Assembly (NCBI GenBank): GCA_023424995.1 | Contig: JAFADH010000269.1 | Span: forward strand, 1-19,278 | Reading direction: 5' to 3' | DNA length: 19,278 nt | DNA from: Bacillota bacterium | GTDB lineage: Bacteria; Bacillota; Clostridia; Lachnospirales; Lachnospiraceae | Shown: in pieces, positions 1-8,124 of the stretch | Numbering within the stretch: the stretch's first letter is position 1 | Layout: each line of letters begins with the position of its first letter | Made by a program: the position numbers and the translations under genes | Notes under the pieces: model-generated | The model's input: the letters and a program-made list of their open reading frames with translations, nothing else | Database searches by the model: none | What the model was told of the DNA's origin: nothing

Positions 1-716
1 AGGCGTTCTCCGGTTTTTTCACCGATTACAACAAGTCCGCAGCACTTATCATACCAATCCTCCGTATAATAATACTTTTCGTTGTCATACCCCTCCGGTA
101 TACCTTTCGGCGACCAATACGCGCGCAGGTATAAACCGTTCCCATTGTTGTAATAACCGGTAATCAAGCATGTGAAATTTAATTCTGTTAATCCAAAACC
201 AATGACCGGCCGATTATTATCAATGGAATTTTTGATTTTTTTAATATAAAAATCTTTCGTATATTTACGGGGGGATATGGATATTTTCGACTGCTCATTA
301 ATGTATCCGTTTTCTTTTAACATCGAATGTTGAGCTAAAACATCCGGCTCATAAATATATTCGCTTTCATAACCCAGAGCGGCGAAAGTCCGCTGTGGGA
401 TTTCATGTATTATACTGACCTCATCACAGCATAAACCGGCTTTCCACGGGAAGCACAGCGCCGTGCCGCTGAGTGAGAACAGTTCATCTGCTTCAATCGG
501 GTCACACAGATAATCCATCAAGCGCATAACAGACCCGATGTAACACACCGCTGACGGATTACCGTATCCCATGTACGGGATGCCCGGTAACACGTTTTCG
601 GTTAGGTTCTCATATTGCTGGCTCTGTACCGTCGTTTTCACCATACTCAAAATCTCCGGCTTTTTCGGACTGTAACTTTCCTGGGACTGATTTGGCTTAT
701 TGATTGGTTCGCTCAT
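1..716 (-). CDS. Hypothetical protein, possible papain/BtrH-like fold (3' end outside window)
   Basis: The reading frame is open from an ATG at 716 to the left edge, giving 238 codons with no stop, so the C-terminus is missing. An AGGAG motif (725-729) lies 8 bases before the ATG. The first 40 residues are polar and there is no signal peptide, so a cytoplasmic location is likely. About residues 50-90 comes a segment with GNPSAVCYIGSVMRLMDYL, followed by a cysteine-rich stretch (LCFPWKAGLCCDE). About residues 175-205 there is PVIGFGLTELNFTCLITGYY followed by GLYLRAYW. An N-terminal Cys region followed by a 'hydrophobic, C/H-L-I-T-G-Y' strand recalls the C39-like/BtrH N-terminal fold, but that is only a visual impression. 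There is no clear catalytic His at the expected place. The helical protein gene upstream points the same way, 253 bp away. Confidence 0.75.
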   Translation of the reverse strand, partial: MSEPINKPNQSQESYSPKKPEILSMVKTTVQSQQYENLTENVLPGIPYMGYGNPSAVCYIGSVMRLMDYLCDPIEADELFSLSGTALCFPWKAGLCCDEVSIIHEIPQRTFAALGYESEYIYEPDVLAQHSMLKENGYINEQSKISISPRKYTKDFYIKKIKNSIDNNRPVIGFGLTELNFTCLITGYYNNGNGLYLRAYWSPKGIPEGYDNEKYYYTEDWYDKCCGLVVIGEKTGER

Positions 717-745
717 TTTTTCACTCCTAAATTTATGATAAGCTT

Positions 746-774
746 ATTTTATCAGGTAACCTCCGGCTTGTCTT
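746..774 (-). promoter_or_regulatory. Putative sigma-A promoter for the left-edge gene
   Basis: On the minus strand there is AAGACA (769-774), a 17-bp spacer and TAAAAT (746-751) preceded by TG, which makes an extended -10. It lies 30 bp before the ATG at 716. The -35 matches the consensus at only 4 of 6 bases. Confidence 0.35.
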
Positions 775-969
775 ATCATTTTGTACCAATTTTTACAGAG
801 CGGCTAAAACCATCACCTGATTATCTGTAAGCGTGTCTGTCCATTTGTTCCCGACAAGAAACATCTGCTTCCTCATAAGATACAGTATGTGATTGCCTGT
901 CCCATTATAATAGATAATTCACATGCAATGATATATCAAGACTGTCACACATTATTCTTAAAAAGACAT

Positions 970-2142
970 TCATGTATAAAGTCCAAGATTTTTTTTCATT
1001 CTAAGCATTCTAAACGTAGATTCTGCTATGTATCCATCTTTTTTTCTTCTGTTTTCAGCCAATCCCATACGTAATCCCGATACAAAATAACCGGTATTGT
1101 ACTCCGGCATGAATTCTTTTGGAAAACAGTAAAACCCGTCTTTATCCTTATATTTTTCGAAGAAATTAAATAGTTCATCCATATGTGGTAAATCTCTGAT
1201 GACAGGAAAATAGCTGATCCATTCCAGTCTTGAGAGAAGTTGATTAATATGAAGTTTATTTATATCAATGTTCTCGTTTAGCTCCTGTCCAAACCCAGGC
1301 AAATGAATGCTCCAACCACAACCATAATATCTGCCCGTAGGAGCTAAAAGGATTCCATACCCAGGTTTAATGTTTTTTTGATATCTTTCATCAAGACAAT
1401 ATTTTAAAACAGCATTTATCTTTCTTTCATTGTCTTCAGTCAATCCTGCCTGCTTCATTCCTATAAATCCAAGGATATCATATATAAAAGGCAGCGGCGG
1501 ATCACCTTCTTCATCACTATATGTTGTAAGTGCAGGATCGAGTATTTTGTCCTCTTCCTTCCAATTGGATGGAATCCCGGAATAGCCTTCTGCGTTTATA
1601 TATATATCGTAACGTTCTTTGTGAACAAACGCATATACCTGATCTAATCTCGTTTGCATTATCCTGAAAACGGATTGTTCATTTGCATATCCAAGCAGAC
1701 TTAGAAACTGGGCGATAGCGTTTTTACCATATCCAATGCGCATTACACCTTTTCTATTGTAATCATACTCCATGATCTTTATATAGATTTCCAGATATCT
1801 ATCGATTTCTTCGAAGCCTCTCCTAATTCCAAAAGTCCACAGCTTTGCAGCCATATTCTCCAGCAGTTCCCGACTCGAACCGTGTATCATGTTTGAAGAG
1901 ATAGATTCCAGTAGTTCCGGTTTAGATCTTATTTTCGTATAAAAGTATGCACCCTTTTTTCCCTGTTCGGCCCCAAAAGCGTAGTATTTTATATTTTCCT
2001 GAACTTCATCCTGATTTAATAAGTCTTTTTGAAGAGCTGTTATATTAACCTGAGCATTATCAATCAATTCGGTTGCAATTCGGTAACGGAGTACCGGTCC
2101 GCATTTGCTATACAGCCTCTCGGCTATATCAGAGTCGGTCAT
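970..2142 (-). CDS. Uncharacterised helical protein (possible alpha/alpha-toroid fold)
   Basis: 390 residues from an ATG at 2142 with an AGGAGGGTG ribosome binding site close upstream. No signal peptide or membrane segment is visible, so it is probably cytoplasmic. The sequence is mostly amphipathic helix. It has aromatic/glycine turns such as GRYYGCGWSIHLPGFG (about residues 273-288) and KDGFYCFPKEFM (about 340-351), plus GYFVSGLRMGL (about 356-366). The spacing of helix pairs and G-W/Y-F turns resembles proteins of the prenyltransferase/squalene-cyclase toroid class. I see neither a DxDD motif nor a zinc site, so no enzymatic activity is claimed. A possible promoter with an overlapping inverted repeat lies just upstream, so it is probably transcribed on its own. 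No function is recognised. Confidence 0.85.
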   Translation of the reverse strand: MTDSDIAERLYSKCGPVLRYRIATELIDNAQVNITALQKDLLNQDEVQENIKYYAFGAEQGKKGAYFYTKIRSKPELLESISSNMIHGSSRELLENMAAKLWTFGIRRGFEEIDRYLEIYIKIMEYDYNRKGVMRIGYGKNAIAQFLSLLGYANEQSVFRIMQTRLDQVYAFVHKERYDIYINAEGYSGIPSNWKEEDKILDPALTTYSDEEGDPPLPFIYDILGFIGMKQAGLTEDNERKINAVLKYCLDERYQKNIKPGYGILLAPTGRYYGCGWSIHLPGFGQELNENIDINKLHINQLLSRLEWISYFPVIRDLPHMDELFNFFEKYKDKDGFYCFPKEFMPEYNTGYFVSGLRMGLAENRRKKDGYIAESTFRMLRMKKNLGLYT

Positions 2143-2179
2143 GTTCTCACCCTCCTATAAAAATCCAATAATTATTTTC

Positions 2180-2208
2180 AATATACCACACAACATGAAA
2201 GAAGTCGA
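2180..2208 (-). promoter_or_regulatory. Putative promoter of the 390-residue protein gene
   Basis: On the minus strand there is TCGACT (2203-2208), a 17-bp spacer and TATATT (2180-2185), 38 bp before the ATG at 2142. The -35 hexamer lies inside the right arm (in transcript direction) of the palindrome at 2204-2223. Confidence 0.4.
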
Positions 2209-2223
2209 TTATCGCTAATCGAC
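2204..2223. repeat. 8-bp perfect inverted repeat overlapping a -35 region
   Basis: GTCGATTA (2204-2211), loop TCGC, TAATCGAC (2216-2223). It lies between the end of the two-component operon and the start of the 390-residue gene, over the predicted -35. It could be an operator. Read on the minus strand it is followed by TTCTTTC, so a weak terminator for the operon upstream is the alternative. Confidence 0.5.
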
Positions 2224-2261
2224 CTCCTCCGACAAAATATATGCGCTTAGGATAAAAAGGT

Positions 2262-4172
2262 TCAGTTATATACATTGAATAAGCCCAGATATTCCGTTTT
2301 CCACTCCTGCTCTGTCCTTGTGATCACATAACCGGGAATCTCACTGCCCGTACCGCCTGTTTCGCAGGCAATCCATACTTTTCCGGGGATTTCCTCCTGC
2401 AGCTTGTCACTGAAAGATGGAAACAGATAGTATAGGTAAAGAGGCAATTGTGTCTCATCAATGAGTTTGCCCTGCTTATAAACACGCAGAGTGGCCTTTG
2501 TGCCATAATCCTCAGGATCCACAGTGCCCGTCTCATAATCGCCAAGCCGTGTGCCACACTCAAGACGGTTCATTTTACACCGCCCGCTTAAGGTAAGCCG
2601 TTCCTTCTCCCCATCTCCGTCCATATCCAGCTCCGTTTCACTCCATACACGGTCCAGTACCATTTCAATAGAAATGCGGGAAATGACAGAAGTTTCCGAA
2701 TCCAAACCCAAGTCTCCGAAATCTACTACTCCATCCCTGCAATACATGTATCGCCTTGCTTCATCATACGGGTCGCCCACCTGCCGCCCGTCCGGGGTAT
2801 CATAGCCCGCTTTATAAACGCAGACATATCCGATACGTCCATCCTTAAACACCTTAAGCACCAGACCGTTACCATCCGTATAATTCACTATATTAGGGCT
2901 GTCATATACCCCATAGAAACCCTGCTCCTCAGCCTGCTGTTCGGTCAGTTCCTGAAGGTTATAAAGCTTTCGCGCATCCTCCAGCGTATCGCCAGGGTGT
3001 ATGCCCGCCAGACTGGTTTCAGGAAGATACTCCGCCTCCAGTGTGACAAGATCGGGTACACTGGCAAGCAGCTGATCGGATAATTCGCTGTCTGCGGCAC
3101 GGGAAGCATAATGTATAAGCCCCTGCCGCACAAGGATACCACGCTTTGTCCAGATATCCTGAGGCTGATCTTGCAGCTCCTTTATCTCATCCTGAAGCCT
3201 TGGAATATACTCATATTTGAAATATAGAGTATGCTGTGATGTGACATCCTTCCACTCGTAATCAAAATCCTCCGCACGATAACGTAAAAAAATCGGCCAG
3301 CTGGCATCCGGCACATCTTCAATCGGAAAATACTCCGTAACATCTTCAAACAGCATGTCGCGCGGTGCATATGTACCACCGCCGTAATTAATCCCGTCCT
3401 CCCTCGTTATGACCCGCTCCTTACCCTGGGGGTCCGTAATCACCGCACCGAAGAAACGTCTGCCGCGGCTGCCGGTTCCAAGCAGAAACATGCCCTTTAA
3501 GTCCCCCTCCATTGCCTCATAGCCATCATACCAATGGGGTATGATGCCATTCTCACCGCTGCGTATAGTACCATCCGGAAGATATGCCAGCAAAAGCAGG
3601 ATACTTTGTTGATCCGGCTTGTGTATCATACCGCTGAGAATATACTGCTCCGGTGCGTTGGAATCCGGTACGATGGTCGGTAATTGCTCATGGTAGATAA
3701 GGGACATGGTATCGCCTTCATCAATCATGAAGGGGGAGAAGTAAGTACCTTCCGGATAGTAGCCATACTCTGCACCTATAGTGCATATCATTGAAAAGCC
3801 CTCGTCATTAAACTGAGTCAATGCCCACTCGGTATTTCCCAGTGCTGCACCATAGCCCGTTTCCGTCTGAAACACATGCAGCAGGCATGCCTTGATATCC
3901 GGCATGTTAAGCTCTATCCCAAAATCAGTATTTTTCGGCAGCTCATCATAATCCCAGCGCCATATCCCCGCCCAGTTGCCCAGAAACCAATCCTCCGTAC
4001 GCGTCTCGACGGGCAGCGTTTCCATCGGCAGGGTTTCAATAACATTAAGGTGTGCTTCCTGCCGCTTTAATCTTTGTGAGGAAAGCAGCAGAAGGGTCCC
4101 TGCCATAACTGCCAGCGCGGTAAAGCTCATTATGATATACATGGCTGTTCTTTTCCATTTCATATTCTGCAA
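2262..4172 (-). CDS. Membrane-anchored extracytoplasmic protein of unknown function
   Basis: 636 residues from a TTG at 4172, which has GGAG five bases upstream. An in-frame ATG at 4163 would give 633 residues but sits far from the ribosome binding site. One hydrophobic segment at residues 9-32 after basic residues indicates an N-in signal anchor, without a lipobox cysteine. A short spacer with a near-repeat (LPMETLPVET) follows. The rest is acidic and aromatic-rich and probably lies outside the membrane. Visible pieces are a W-rich start (LGNWAGIWRWDYDELP, 64-79), a segment around 388-460 containing IHPGDTLEDARKLY and VFKDGRIGYV, and DMDGDGEKE (516-524), a calcium-loop-like motif found in FG-GAP/VCBS-type repeats. 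It starts 11 bp after the kinase stop and must be the third gene of that operon, perhaps a sensing partner or output. The family is not recognised. Confidence 0.85.
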   Translation of the reverse strand: MQNMKWKRTAMYIIMSFTALAVMAGTLLLLSSQRLKRQEAHLNVIETLPMETLPVETRTEDWFLGNWAGIWRWDYDELPKNTDFGIELNMPDIKACLLHVFQTETGYGAALGNTEWALTQFNDEGFSMICTIGAEYGYYPEGTYFSPFMIDEGDTMSLIYHEQLPTIVPDSNAPEQYILSGMIHKPDQQSILLLLAYLPDGTIRSGENGIIPHWYDGYEAMEGDLKGMFLLGTGSRGRRFFGAVITDPQGKERVITREDGINYGGGTYAPRDMLFEDVTEYFPIEDVPDASWPIFLRYRAEDFDYEWKDVTSQHTLYFKYEYIPRLQDEIKELQDQPQDIWTKRGILVRQGLIHYASRAADSELSDQLLASVPDLVTLEAEYLPETSLAGIHPGDTLEDARKLYNLQELTEQQAEEQGFYGVYDSPNIVNYTDGNGLVLKVFKDGRIGYVCVYKAGYDTPDGRQVGDPYDEARRYMYCRDGVVDFGDLGLDSETSVISRISIEMVLDRVWSETELDMDGDGEKERLTLSGRCKMNRLECGTRLGDYETGTVDPEDYGTKATLRVYKQGKLIDETQLPLYLYYLFPSFSDKLQEEIPGKVWIACETGGTGSEIPGYVITRTEQEWKTEYLGLFNVYN

Positions 4173-4183
4173 TTCCTCTCCTT

Positions 4184-5650
4184 CTATTCAAATGTACATG
4201 ACTGCGGAGCATTATCCGCCTCCCATTCATAAGGGAGCAGGATTGTCACGGTTGTTCCTTTGCCGGCTTCGCTTTCAAATTCGAGCTTTGCTCCATGCAG
4301 CTTTGCTATCGCCGCAGACAGCGCAAGACCAAGTCCAACTCCCTCATGGGCGCCGGAGCGGGATTTATCCACCATATAGAATGCTTCGGTTATACGGGAG
4401 AGCTCCTCCCCGGGTATGCCTGTACCTTCATCTTTTACACTGATCAGGTATCCCGTAAGGGCGCAGCTGCCTGATACCGACACGGTCTGCCCTGCCCTAC
4501 TTGCCTTTGCCCCATTATCAATCAAGTTTATGAGCATCGTCTGTAACAGGTCGGGTTCGGCATATATGGCTGCAGCCTGCAGGGCAACAGTAAGAGTTAC
4601 GCCATATTTTCCCAACAACGCCTTTCCGGCGGCTTCCTCCAGACGTACTGCCAGGTCACCGGTTTCAACTGCATATCGATCGAATTCCTGGCGGTTCAGC
4701 ACTATAAGCTCCAGAAGCTTAAGCGAAAGCCGCTCCAGCCGTCTGCCCTCCGTGAAAATGAAGTTGGCGGAATAAACCCTTCTTTCTTCATCCATCTGTT
4801 GGGAACGGAGCATATCGGCATACCCGATGATCGAGGTCAATGGTGTCTTCAATTCATGTGCGAAGCTTGCCACAAAGTCCTCACGCTGCTTTGCTTCCTC
4901 CGAAAGACGGCGTATATGGACCTCCAGTGAGTCCGCCATGCGATTGAAATCTTCTGACAGATTACCGATCTCATCCTGTGTCCTGACCACAATCCGTTTG
5001 GTATAATCACCCTCAGCAAACTGCCTGGTAACCACGGATAAGTTGTGAATAGGGCGGGTCAGCAGGGTACAGATAAAAAGCAGCACGATGCCCACGACGG
5101 CAACTGCACTTAGCAGCACTATTATGGAGGTCCGCATCATATCCTCACTAAGGGCAAACGGTACGGAGATATCCGATACCATAAAAAGATAACCAGTCCT
5201 CACTCCCAGCTGCACCGGCATCATGATCTCCATCCGATAGGCATTGGCTATTTTCCCATCATTCCCCACCGCAGCAGTGTTTCTGCTGATCCGGTGGGAA
5301 ATGCCCTGAGCGGCGCTTTCAAGCAACAGGGTATCGGCATGGCCGCCATCATATATTGACACAGCAGGATAGATGCGTTTCCCGCCGCTGCTATAAAGAT
5401 ATGTGGATTGGAAATCACCTGTTGCCTCCTCCATGATAGGGATTAATTCGCTTTCATCCGAGGTCAAGGAATACTCCGATGCCATGCGTTCAATCAAAAC
5501 CGCAAGCACACGGATTCGGTTGACTGCTTTCTGCTTTTCCTGATTTAATGCCGTTTCAAAGGCAGACATGGTGAGTATATAGCTTGACACCGAAAATGCG
5601 ATTACAATAACCAGCATGACGCTAAAAAACACCTTCCAGGCAAATCTCAT
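4184..5650 (-). CDS. Sensor histidine kinase (two transmembrane segments, HAMP)
   Basis: 488 residues from the ATG at 5650, which overlaps the stop of the response regulator as ATGA. GGAGGTGG lies just before it. A longer frame to 5707 exists but would run inside the regulator gene. Order of parts: TM1 about residues 4-26, an extracytoplasmic domain of about 145 residues, TM2 about 174-196 and a HAMP linker (TRPIHNLSVVTRQFAEGDY). Then comes the H-box SFAHELKTPLTSIIGYADML with the phospho-accepting His265, followed by a HATPase domain with N-box LLQTMLINLIDNGAKAS, G1 box DEGTGIP, F box ITEAFYMVDKS and G2 box GVGLGLA. It would autophosphorylate at the membrane and pass phosphate to the OmpR-type regulator encoded just upstream. 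The stimulus is unknown; the large exported protein encoded 11 bp downstream may be involved. Confidence 0.95.
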   Translation of the reverse strand: MRFAWKVFFSVMLVIVIAFSVSSYILTMSAFETALNQEKQKAVNRIRVLAVLIERMASEYSLTSDESELIPIMEEATGDFQSTYLYSSGGKRIYPAVSIYDGGHADTLLLESAAQGISHRISRNTAAVGNDGKIANAYRMEIMMPVQLGVRTGYLFMVSDISVPFALSEDMMRTSIIVLLSAVAVVGIVLLFICTLLTRPIHNLSVVTRQFAEGDYTKRIVVRTQDEIGNLSEDFNRMADSLEVHIRRLSEEAKQREDFVASFAHELKTPLTSIIGYADMLRSQQMDEERRVYSANFIFTEGRRLERLSLKLLELIVLNRQEFDRYAVETGDLAVRLEEAAGKALLGKYGVTLTVALQAAAIYAEPDLLQTMLINLIDNGAKASRAGQTVSVSGSCALTGYLISVKDEGTGIPGEELSRITEAFYMVDKSRSGAHEGVGLGLALSAAIAKLHGAKLEFESEAGKGTTVTILLPYEWEADNAPQSCTFE

Positions 5651-6306
5651 AGGTCCACCTCCAGCCGGTAGCCGACCCTGTAGACCGTCTTTAATTGTTC
5701 TTCCCATCCCAGCTTTTTACGCAGGCGCTGCACATGGAGATCCACCGTGCGGCCGTCCCAAGGATAGCTTGACTGCCATACGCGTTCATATATCACATCC
5801 CGGTATAATGCGATGTTCTTATTTTGTATAAACAGCATCATAAGTCCATATTCCTTGGGCGTCAGCTCTACAGCCGTCCCATTATGCTTTACCCTGTGGG
5901 AACCGGTATGGATTTCAACGGTTCCGATACGGATTACTTCATCCGCCTTATAACAGCGGCGGATGATCACATCCACCCTTGCGAGAAGCTCGCTCACCGC
6001 AAATGGTTTTATAATATAATCCTCCGCGCCAAGGCGCAATCCCTTCACCCGGTCCTTCACCCCTGCTTTCGCTGTGAGGAATATCACAGGGATTTCCATA
6101 GGTGCAATAAATGACATCAGTTCAAAGCCATCCACTTCCGGAAGCATTACATCCAGCATGATAAGATCAAACCGATGCTCTTCCAGTAAATCCGCCGCCT
6201 TTCTGCCGTTATAGACACAGGTACACGAATACCCACTGGATTCAAGGTTGATTCTTATTAATTCAGAGATGGGTTTTTCATCTTCGACAATCAGAACAGT
6301 ATACAT
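5647..6306 (-). CDS. OmpR/PhoB-family response regulator
   Basis: 219 residues from the ATG at 6306. A frame seven codons longer is open, but AAAGGGGGAG sits at proper spacing before 6306, and YTVLIVEDE is the usual start of a receiver domain. Receiver: acidic E8/D9, phospho-accepting Asp52 in LIMLDVMLPEVDG, Thr78 and Lys100 in EDYIIKPF. A winged-helix DNA-binding domain follows from about residue 125, with ELTPKEYGLMMLFIQN and the recognition segment GRTVDLHVQRLRKKLG. Length and layout are ordinary for the family. It is the first gene of an operon with the kinase (4-bp overlap, translational coupling) and the exported protein. Two perfect hairpins lie in the presumed leader upstream and may be involved in autoregulation. 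Confidence 0.96.
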   Translation of the reverse strand: MYTVLIVEDEKPISELIRINLESSGYSCTCVYNGRKAADLLEEHRFDLIMLDVMLPEVDGFELMSFIAPMEIPVIFLTAKAGVKDRVKGLRLGAEDYIIKPFAVSELLARVDVIIRRCYKADEVIRIGTVEIHTGSHRVKHNGTAVELTPKEYGLMMLFIQNKNIALYRDVIYERVWQSSYPWDGRTVDLHVQRLRKKLGWEEQLKTVYRVGYRLEVDL

Positions 6307-6347
6307 GACCGGGCTCCCCCTTTCCATATAACAATATCAGTTAGTTA

Positions 6348-6366
6348 GAAGCTGCACGGCAGCTTC
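6348..6366. repeat. 8-bp perfect hairpin in the regulator leader
   Basis: GAAGCTGC (6348-6355), loop ACG, GCAGCTTC (6359-6366). It lies 42 bp upstream of the response regulator start. There is no T-tract, so it is not an ordinary terminator. Confidence 0.5.
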
Positions 6367-6401
6367 CGGAGGAAGGCGCAAGATCCGGGCCGTCCATCCC
6401 G

Positions 6402-6430
6402 TTACAGGAACACGGTCCCGGTTCCTGTAA
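6402..6430. promoter_or_regulatory. 10-bp perfect inverted repeat upstream of the two-component operon
   Basis: TTACAGGAAC (6402-6411) and GTTCCTGTAA (6421-6430) are exact inverse complements, and the loop adds CGG/CCG pairing. A TATAAT (minus strand, 6435-6440) lies immediately upstream, with TTGACT (6454-6459) only 13 bp before it. That promoter is therefore doubtful, because the spacing is short. Position and symmetry suit an operator for the OmpR-type regulator or another dimeric regulator. Confidence 0.45.
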
Positions 6431-6562
6431 TATGATTATATCCTAAATATAAGAGTCAATTGTATCGGAGTTGTATCCAGGAAATAAGTAAAGCGAAGAT
6501 AATAATAGACCGGCTATTCAGTGGATCCGCCTCATTAAAAACATATAATATCTCCGTTGCTC

Positions 6563-7495
6563 TCAGCTTAATATATCTTTCTCAATGAACGGAGTCAAAA
6601 TAGTATCACACCACCGGTCAAGTGTATGTATAAATCTCTCACCCTGATATATTTTGTTATGATGCGACGCTATATAGCTTATAGGATAGAGTGCAGTAAA
6701 CATACGGATAAAGAAATGGTTTATCATATGCTTTGCAACAGATTCATATCCTGCAAAAAGAGAAGGAGTCAGTTCATCATTGTGCAACGTCCAGTTTATG
6801 TCAGACAGATCCTGTTCTGCAAGTGAATACCCCGACAACGAAAAATCAATCGGGCATATTTCGCCATGCGAACAGATTAGATTGGATTTACTAAGATCCG
6901 CATGTAAAAAAATAAAATGCTTTCTCTCCTCCGCAAGTATTCTCCGGATGAAGGATAACACATCCTGCATCGGCCTATAATGACGTTCCGTGATATGCTT
7001 TAATTCATAAGCTTCATCAATGCCGTTCGAAACCTTATCCACATATACCTCATCATAGCAATATCTGTCCTTGCCGGAGATTTTAGACATTGCATGGTGT
7101 AATTTCCCTATTGTCTCACCGATTTTGAAGGCCAGCTCATCCGTGATAGCTGTTTTTAGTAAATCCTCTCCGTCCAGCCAGGAAAGTACGGTCGCCGGTA
7201 TTCCATTTTCCAGATATGTAACATATTCGCCGGATTTGTTCTTAACTGGATACTGTGTTTTTATGCCTTCGGCAGTACGCAATTGATTGAGCAGTTCAAT
7301 TTCGCTGCTAATAAAAGTTTTCCTATGGATATTATCACATCCCTGAAAGAGCTCCAAACCGTCAATTGTTTTATGGATTCTCAAAAGATATCTTTTATTA
7401 TCATCCTTTACCATATATGTCATATTTTCATTATGCCGTATAAATTTTGCTTCAGGATGTATGAATTCATAATTTCTAAATACTTCTTCAAGCAT
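6563..7495 (-). CDS. Aminoglycoside phosphotransferase (APH)-family kinase
   Basis: 310 residues from an ATG at 7495 with GAGAGG upstream. The APH/choline-kinase fold is shown by the catalytic loop FIFLHADLSKSN (His198, Asp200, Asn205) and the metal-binding IDFSLSGYS (Asp217), with an acidic SLAEQDLSDIN segment after it. The N-lobe has YLLRIHK near residue 40. The usual HGD is HAD here, a variation also tolerated in relatives. Families with this fold phosphorylate small molecules such as homoserine, choline, fructosamine or aminoglycosides; the substrate cannot be told from sequence alone, and resistance should not be assumed. Its neighbours give no pathway hint. It lies downstream of a decayed gene and an apparent terminator, so it may have its own weak promoter. 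Confidence 0.85.
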   Translation of the reverse strand: MLEEVFRNYEFIHPEAKFIRHNENMTYMVKDDNKRYLLRIHKTIDGLELFQGCDNIHRKTFISSEIELLNQLRTAEGIKTQYPVKNKSGEYVTYLENGIPATVLSWLDGEDLLKTAITDELAFKIGETIGKLHHAMSKISGKDRYCYDEVYVDKVSNGIDEAYELKHITERHYRPMQDVLSFIRRILAEERKHFIFLHADLSKSNLICSHGEICPIDFSLSGYSLAEQDLSDINWTLHNDELTPSLFAGYESVAKHMINHFFIRMFTALYPISYIASHHNKIYQGERFIHTLDRWCDTILTPFIEKDILS

Positions 7496-7507
7496 CTGCT
7501 TTTCCTC

Positions 7508-7732
7508 TCAATCAATTAATGTAAAATTTCCCGTTTGCCTGAGTGTTGTATAAGTGCAACGGAAACATTTAAAGTATAGCATTAAAAATATAAAAGCAAA
7601 AGGACTTAAACCGCAATGATTTATATCCTTTTGCTTTATTTCACGCCCTTTGGCGTGTGCTTTTCTGAATTGCCGAACACAATCGGTCATGCTCTCGCGT
7701 AGTGCCGGATATTGAAGTTCCTCTCGATTCAT
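7508..7732 (-). pseudogene. Short ORF crossed by a terminator, probably the tail of a decayed gene
   Basis: A 74-codon frame begins at an ATG at 7732 that overlaps, as ATGA, the stop of the frame before it. The first ~36 residues are charged and gene-like (MNREELQYPALRESMTDCV, then QFRKAHAKGREIKQKD). The rest is encoded by a long inverted repeat with a U-rich tail on the minus strand (7593-7637), which looks like a terminator rather than coding DNA. There is no good ribosome binding site. I read it as part of the remnant described next to it. A real small coupled protein is possible. Confidence 0.3.
7593..7637 (-). terminator. Rho-independent terminator (minus strand)
   Basis: AAAGCAAAAGGA (7593-7604) pairs perfectly with TCCTTTTGCTTT (7626-7637) across a 21-nt loop. 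Read on the minus strand the stem is followed by TATATTTTTAA. It would end transcription from the remnant upstream and separate it from the APH-like gene. Confidence 0.55.
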
Positions 7733-8112
7733 GCTGTCTTACTGCACAGAGACTGCCTGATTATATCTGATATTACTTCTACTTCTTCTTGGCACATTAT
7801 GACAAAGTACAGACATCTGGAATCTTCGGTAATAAAATTACTATAACTCAGATTACATAAGGGAACTCTCTATACTTTCTTATATATTTTTACAAAAAAG
7901 CTCCTTGGAGGGTTTAACTTCAATTGATTGTAACCCGAATTCGTCTAAAAGCTGAACAGCAAGAGAGCGAAACAGAAACTCTTGAAGCGGATCAATGGTA
8001 ATACTACCCTCTTTCATAATTTCATAGCACTTTATAAGCTCACCTTTGCTTTTAAACAACTTAAAATTTCCAGGGGAACTTTCATCTGCCGTTGTTTTAA
8101 CTTGCTATGCAT
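7729..8112 (-). pseudogene. Frameshifted gene remnant, family unknown
   Basis: Three overlapping minus-strand frames read as pieces of one small protein. The first starts at an ATG at 8112 (MHSKLKQRQMKVPLEILSCL). The second (open 7880-8104) carries the segment EGSITIDPLQEFLFRSLAVQ followed by LLDEFGLQSIEV and ends near a T-run at 7880. The third continues with SNFITEDSRCLYFVIMCQEE and EVISDIIRQSL and ends at a TGA at 7729-7731. It also holds an in-frame TAG. None is an intact gene: at least two frame changes and one nonsense codon would be needed. I do not recognise the family. The base composition is AT-rich like the rest of 7.5-9.9 kb. Confidence 0.4.
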
Positions 8113-8124
8113 ATTTCAGAACAC

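Noticed and set aside
615..830. Plus-strand 71-codon frame
   Set aside because: It overlaps the start and promoter of the left-edge minus-strand gene, has no ribosome binding site and reads as an antisense shadow.
5651..5707. N-terminal extension of the kinase to 5707
   Set aside because: It would overlap the regulator gene by about 60 bases and lacks a ribosome binding site, while the ATG at 5650 has an ideal one and an ATGA overlap.
6563..7495. Aminoglycoside resistance gene
   Set aside because: Only the general APH fold is visible. The family includes many metabolic kinases and nothing nearby suggests a resistance element.
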